DNA of 64,000 nucleotides from assembly GCA_947499125.1 (NCBI GenBank), contig CANMMP010000002.1, forward strand, positions 612,782 through 676,781, written 5' to 3'. Shown here piece by piece: positions 59,825 to 64,000 of this stretch. Source of the stretch: an uncultured Pontibacter sp. (lineage in GTDB: Bacteria; Bacteroidota; Bacteroidia; Cytophagales; Hymenobacteraceae). The number at the start of each line of letters is the position of its first letter. The stretch's first letter is position 1. The translations under genes were made by a program, and so were the position numbers. Under the pieces are notes generated by a model. The model was given only the letters and a program-made list of their open reading frames with translations, was not told the origin of the DNA and ran no database searches.

Positions 59825-62800
59825 ATGAATAACCTTTACAAACACGGGCTCGTCCCGGTCACCCACAACACCGCACACACTACATATAAGAACCGAAGTA
59901 TAGCCTCAGCAAAATCTACGCTCATAAAGCTATTCACTCTTATTTTACTGATTTCCTCTATCCCATTGGCAAAGGCCCAGAACAGCTCTGGCTTGCCTGC
60001 AGGTTTTGTAGAAGAGCAGATAGGAGGGGAGTGGAACATGGCGGTTGGCCTCAGGTTCTCAAAAGATGGCAAGAAACTCTATGTCTGGGAAAAGGCAGGT
60101 AAAGTTTGGTATGTCGAAAATGGCCAGAAAAGCGCTGAGCCTATCATCGACATCAGCGAAGAAGTAGGCGACTGGGGTGACCACGGTCTGCTGGGTTTCG
60201 AGCTCGACCCAAACTTTGAGCAGAATGGCTACATCTACTTATTGTATGTAGTCGATCGTCATCACCTCTTAAACTTTGGCACTGCCAATTATTCTCCTAC
60301 AAAAAACAGCTATAACGAGGCTACTATCGGGCGCTTAACCCGCTATACAGTAAATGCAGGCAACGGCAAAGCTGACATGGGAAGCCGTAAAATTCTGTTA
60401 GGTCAAACTATTACAACAGGTATTCCTATCCTTTATATCTCGCATGGTGTTGGCTCACTGGCTTTTGGTCAGGATGGTTCGCTGCTGGTTTCGGCTGGTG
60501 ACGGCGCTACTGCCAACGGTGTGGACTATGGTTACGACCCTAACGATCCGAAGAACGATACATTTGTACCACAAGGCCTGATAGACGGTATCATTCCGGA
60601 TAAGCAGGATGTAGGTGCATTCCGCTCACAGCAATTACAGTCTTACAATGGCAAGATCCTGAGAATCGATCCGGCTACGGGTAATGGTCTGCCATCAAAC
60701 CCATTCTATAAAGCAAGCGCTCCACAATCTGTTGAGTCTAAAGTATGGGCGCTGGGTTTACGTAATCCGTTCAGGTTCACTATCCGTCCGGGCACTGGGG
60801 GTGCAAGCTCTCCTGGAGTTATCTATGTTGGCGATGTTGGCTGGATGGACTGGGAAGAGATCAGTATTATAGAAGAGCCGGGTATGAACTTAGGCTGGCC
60901 AATGTTCGAAGGTCTGATGGCGCAACCGTCGTACTTCGAAATGGCCAGGGTAGTTGAAAACCAGTATACACCGAACCCGCTTTACACTGGCCCTACTACA
61001 GGTCAGAATTCCGATATGTGTAAGGAGTTTTATACTTTCGGAAGCCTGCTAAAACAAGCCCGCAAAACTACCCAACCGGAGTTCCTGAACCCGTGCGATA
61101 ACGCAACTGCTATCTCAGATGATATCACGTTTGTACATAAAAGGCCAATGGTTGACTGGGTAAATGACATTGTGCAGAACGGTGTAGCGCCAGCTGCCAT
61201 TACCCGAACCGGAACCTTTAACGGTGAAGAAGCGACCACAGTAGGAATAGGCGAAGCCGGTTCACCTGTTTCGGGGGAGCCGTTCTACGGAAGTTCTTCT
61301 ACAGGTGGTATCTGGTACACTGCCAACGACCTGCCTGCAACCTATAAAAACACTTATTTCTTTGGTGATTATGGTGCCGGCTGGATCAAAAACGCTGTAT
61401 TTGATGCAAATAACAACCTGACCTCGATCAGAAAATTCATAAATGAAGGAGCTACCGTTACTGGTTTTGCTACCAACCCCGTTACAGGAGGGCTATACTA
61501 CATTGGTTATGCTACCAAAGTAATGAAGATTGCCTATTACGGCGATAACCTGCCACCTGTAGCCGTTGCTAAAGCAGATAAGCTATTCGGCATCAGCCCA
61601 CTGACAGTTAAGTTTACCGGCAGCGAGTCTTCTGATCCGGAAGGTAAGGCACTTAAGTATGAGTGGGATTTCGGTGATGGATCGGCAAAATCTACTCAGG
61701 CAAATCCGGAGCATACCTTTACAGGATCAGGTTCTGTTACCCGCACCGTAACACTTAAAGTAACTGACGATGGTGGATTAAGCAATACTGCCACCTTAAC
61801 TATAACCCTGAACAATACGCCTCCGGTAGTAAACATTACCAGCCCGGCTGAAGGTACGTTATACCCGATGGATAAGCCAACAACTTATACTTTAAAGGCA
61901 GACGCAACCGATGGAGAACATTCTGGTGATGACCTGAAGTATGAGTGGCAGACCACGCTTCACCACAACACGCACTCTCACCCGGAGCCGGTGGATACCA
62001 AAAAGGAAACGACAACAACTATAACGCCTATAGGCTGCGACGGTGAGACCTATTTTTACCGTATCTCATTAAAAGTGACAGATGCCGGCGGACTTTCTAC
62101 AACTGATTTTGTAGATGTGTACCCGAACTGTAACAATGGCATCGTGAATGCTGTGAAAATAAAGTCGCCTACGGCAAATGCCAGCTTCGAAGTTGGTGAG
62201 GCAGTTAACCTGGAAGTAGAACTGGTTCAGGAAAACCGTAACTGGACTAAAGTAGTTTATTACGCCGGCTCAACCCAGATTGCAGAGTCAAGTACGAGTC
62301 CGTTTAAGGCAGTATGGCAAAACCCAACCAGGGGCACTCATAATATTACTGCCCAGGCCACTGAAGATGGCGTACATTTTTCAACTTCTGAAGGAGTTAA
62401 CATCTCTGTAGGTTCTTCAGGTGGTGGCGATTTAGGCGATTGCCTTCCAGGTATCACACATTACTTCGGGTTTGATGAGACCTCTGCAGAGAGTGGTTTT
62501 ACAGACTATTCTTCAGCGTCTGTTGCTACCTGCACCGATTGCCCTGACCTAACAACAGGTAAGCTTGAAGGAGCGGTGAACTTTACCGGTAACACAGGTA
62601 TAAACATCGAAGATGGTACTAAATTCAACTGGGGTGCTGATTCTCCGTTCACGATCAGCTTCTGGATGAAATCGTCTACGAGCTCTGGCAACAATGCCGT
62701 AATTATAGGCCGTAATGCGGTTAACTCATCTATGCACTGGTGGATAGGCCTTAACCCACAAGGACAGGCAGTATTTATGTTGCGTGATGTAAACCACATC

Positions 62801-63403
62801 GGTGACCTGGCAGGTAATGCCGGCCCAAGCCTTACCGATGGTAACTGGCACTACGTAACGGCTGTGCGCAACCCTGAAACCAACATGAACATGCTGTATG
62901 TAGATGGTGTAAAAGTTGGAGAATTGTATTATAACTATGATAATGGCTTCGAAGGCACGGCTCCTATAAATATAGGCTACATGCAACTGGGTGATGGCTT
63001 CCATTACAGCGGTAGCCTGGATGAGGTGAAACTATACGAAAGAGCTCTTACTGAAGCAGACATTGCGGAAGAGTACAATGGAGGCGCTGGTAACTATTGC
63101 GGTTCATCGCCATTGGGTAGCGGTAAAGATGTAAACTTCACTGGTAAGTTTGAAGTATACCCTAACCCGGCTACTGGTGGCCAGACAAGTATAATGGTGA
63201 CAGAGCTGCAGCCTAACGAACGATTAACTGTAGTAGTAACAGATGCAACCGGTCGCAAAGTAATGACCAGGGAAACACAGGCAGCCCCATCAGGTAGTTT
63301 AAACCTGAAACTTGCTATACCAGCTATAAACGCAGGCCTGTATAATGTAACCCTAATGTCAGCTGAGAGAAGTATAAGCAGGAAGCTGATAATTACAGAT
63401 TAA
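59825..63403 (+). CDS. T9SS type A secreted protein: PQQ-type sugar dehydrogenase, PKD and LamG domains
   Basis: The ATG at 59825 (1192 residues) is preferred; an ATG 63 bases earlier is possible. After the signal peptide (to about residue 52), a soluble glucose/sorbosone dehydrogenase-like propeller follows (about 60-580) with GVGSLAFGQDGSLLVSAGDG, LGLRNPFRF and YVGDVGWMDWEE. Next are a PKD domain (about 590-670, YEWDFGDGSAKST), Ig-like modules, a LamG domain (about 885-1090) closely similar to those of the preceding gene and a type A sorting domain ending in RSISRKLIITD. It likely oxidises sugars outside the cell if PQQ is available. Confidence 0.88.
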   Translation: MNNLYKHGLVPVTHNTAHTTYKNRSIASAKSTLIKLFTLILLISSIPLAKAQNSSGLPAGFVEEQIGGEWNMAVGLRFSKDGKKLYVWEKAGKVWYVENGQKSAEPIIDISEEVGDWGDHGLLGFELDPNFEQNGYIYLLYVVDRHHLLNFGTANYSPTKNSYNEATIGRLTRYTVNAGNGKADMGSRKILLGQTITTGIPILYISHGVGSLAFGQDGSLLVSAGDGATANGVDYGYDPNDPKNDTFVPQGLIDGIIPDKQDVGAFRSQQLQSYNGKILRIDPATGNGLPSNPFYKASAPQSVESKVWALGLRNPFRFTIRPGTGGASSPGVIYVGDVGWMDWEEISIIEEPGMNLGWPMFEGLMAQPSYFEMARVVENQYTPNPLYTGPTTGQNSDMCKEFYTFGSLLKQARKTTQPEFLNPCDNATAISDDITFVHKRPMVDWVNDIVQNGVAPAAITRTGTFNGEEATTVGIGEAGSPVSGEPFYGSSSTGGIWYTANDLPATYKNTYFFGDYGAGWIKNAVFDANNNLTSIRKFINEGATVTGFATNPVTGGLYYIGYATKVMKIAYYGDNLPPVAVAKADKLFGISPLTVKFTGSESSDPEGKALKYEWDFGDGSAKSTQANPEHTFTGSGSVTRTVTLKVTDDGGLSNTATLTITLNNTPPVVNITSPAEGTLYPMDKPTTYTLKADATDGEHSGDDLKYEWQTTLHHNTHSHPEPVDTKKETTTTITPIGCDGETYFYRISLKVTDAGGLSTTDFVDVYPNCNNGIVNAVKIKSPTANASFEVGEAVNLEVELVQENRNWTKVVYYAGSTQIAESSTSPFKAVWQNPTRGTHNITAQATEDGVHFSTSEGVNISVGSSGGGDLGDCLPGITHYFGFDETSAESGFTDYSSASVATCTDCPDLTTGKLEGAVNFTGNTGINIEDGTKFNWGADSPFTISFWMKSSTSSGNNAVIIGRNAVNSSMHWWIGLNPQGQAVFMLRDVNHIGDLAGNAGPSLTDGNWHYVTAVRNPETNMNMLYVDGVKVGELYYNYDNGFEGTAPINIGYMQLGDGFHYSGSLDEVKLYERALTEADIAEEYNGGAGNYCGSSPLGSGKDVNFTGKFEVYPNPATGGQTSIMVTELQPNERLTVVVTDATGRKVMTRETQAAPSGSLNLKLAIPAINAGLYNVTLMSAERSISRKLIITD

Positions 63404-63407
63404 CAGA

Positions 63408-63468
63408 AACTATAAACCATAAAAAAAGGGTACCTGAATCAGGTACCCTTTTTTTATGGTTTATAGTT
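63408..63468. terminator. 30-bp perfect inverted repeat, bidirectional terminator
   Basis: Left arm 63408-63437 and right arm 63439-63468 pair over 30 bp without mismatch around a single central base; the core is GGGTACCTGA/TCAGGTACCC, flanked by A7/T7 and AACTATAAACCAT/ATGGTTTATAGTT. It lies between two convergent T9SS genes, 4 bases after each stop codon. Confidence 0.9.
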
Positions 63469-63472
63469 AAAA

Positions 63473-64000
63473 CTATTGCTTCATCAGGTTAAGGCTGTTT
63501 GTAGTTCCGTTGCTAAGTGTGTAGCGCAGGATGTACAGACCTTTTCTCAATTTAGTACTTCCCAGGTTAAGAACCAGTTTGTTGCCGTTCAGTGTCAGAG
63601 CTTTCTGAGTGTAAACTACACGTCCGAACTGGTTTACTAAAACAACCTGCTGCAACTGTACGTTCTGCTGGTTTCCGAAGTCAAGCGTGATCACATCGTT
63701 AAATGGATTCGGATAAGCAGTAGTTTCAGCAAACACGATCTCAGTTTCTTCCTGAGCTGGCTCTTCTGCAGCTGGCTCTTCAGTTACTGGAGTCGGAGTA
63801 GGAGTTGGTTCCTCTGTTACCGGAGCTGGTGCTGTACTGCCCATCGGCGAAAGGTACTTACCAGGTATTGGTCTCTCCATTGTTCCGTTTGGCAATGTCC
63901 AGCCAATGGCCAGGTTATCACCACCGCCACCTTCCAGGTGCAGGGCCTCGATGTAGTAACGCTTACCAGCTTCCAGTTTGATGGCTACTGATTTCTGTGA
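63473..64000 (-). CDS. T9SS type A cargo protein with PA14-like domain, N-terminus beyond window
   Basis: The frame is open to base 64000 on the minus strand; the ATG-like TTG at 63895 is internal. The visible 175 residues start in a domain with KLEAGKRYYIEALHLEGGGG and LAIGWTLPNGTMERPIPG, typical of PA14 modules in T9SS proteins. Next comes a Pro/Thr/Glu-rich linker (VTEEPTPTPTPVTEEPAAEE) and a type A sorting domain (AYPNPFNDVITLDFGN to NSLNLMKQ). It is a cell-surface or released protein; the catalytic part, if any, is outside the window. Confidence 0.87.
   Translation of the reverse strand, partial: SQKSVAIKLEAGKRYYIEALHLEGGGGDNLAIGWTLPNGTMERPIPGKYLSPMGSTAPAPVTEEPTPTPTPVTEEPAAEEPAQEETEIVFAETTAYPNPFNDVITLDFGNQQNVQLQQVVLVNQFGRVVYTQKALTLNGNKLVLNLGSTKLRKGLYILRYTLSNGTTNSLNLMKQ

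Noticed and set aside
1..64000. Insertion sequences, prophage, integrase or toxin-antitoxin genes
   Set aside because: No transposase, integrase, phage structural protein or typical antitoxin-toxin pair was found on either strand.

Overview
The window is chromosomal DNA of a member of the Bacteroidota, most likely Cytophagales/Hymenobacteraceae (Pontibacter-like). This rests on type IX secretion (T9SS) cargo with type A and type B sorting domains, PorP/SprF proteins, start sites with few Shine-Dalgarno sequences, and Bacteroidota-type promoters (TTTG about 20 bases upstream of TANNTTTG). I see no tRNA, rRNA, CRISPR array, insertion sequence or prophage. The window opens inside tex and closes inside a T9SS cargo gene, so both end genes are partial.

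Region 1 (1-26 kb) holds mixed housekeeping and envelope genes: tex, a tandem pair of duplicated outer-membrane beta-barrel genes with duplicated promoters, an M48-like peptidase, a 66-residue protein behind an exact sigma-54 promoter match, an M28 peptidase lipoprotein, SDR and Nudix enzymes, a GH3 lipoprotein, a rhomboid protease overlapping a VTT membrane protein, a 3D-domain protein, a voltage-gated-type ion channel with an unusual filter, an HD hydrolase, a fatty acid hydroxylase and a YejK-like nucleoid protein.

Region 2 (21.8-29 kb) is a metal-response neighbourhood: an AraC-type regulator with an N-terminal CxxC metal-binding-like domain, a five-PAS histidine kinase overlapping a response regulator, a Cu(I) P-type ATPase (copA) and a small HMA chaperone. 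Only copA and the chaperone are clearly one unit; the regulatory link to the AraC protein is inference.

Region 3 (29.5-38 kb) encodes a 2403-residue T9SS type B cell-surface protein with eleven repeats of about 93 residues, followed 9 bases later by its PorP/SprF partner.

Region 4 (38.8-51.6 kb) is an exopolysaccharide locus: initiating sugar transferase, WecG/TagA transferase, an rfbF/SDR/rfbC/SAF-oxidoreductase quartet for a nucleotide sugar, a sugar-1-phosphate nucleotidyltransferase and a GT4 on the plus strand. A GT61, an AlgX/AlgJ-like SGNH protein and an MBOAT acyltransferase are convergent on the minus strand. No Wzx, Wzy or export proteins are visible here.

Region 5 (51.9-64 kb) is T9SS cargo: a type B protein with an SGNH esterase domain and Ig-like repeats plus its own PorP/SprF (again a 9-base gap), then three type A cargo proteins carrying LamG, PQQ-type sugar dehydrogenase, PKD and PA14-like domains. 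The sugar-active domains suggest that the secreted proteins act on, or adhere to, polysaccharide such as that made by region 4.
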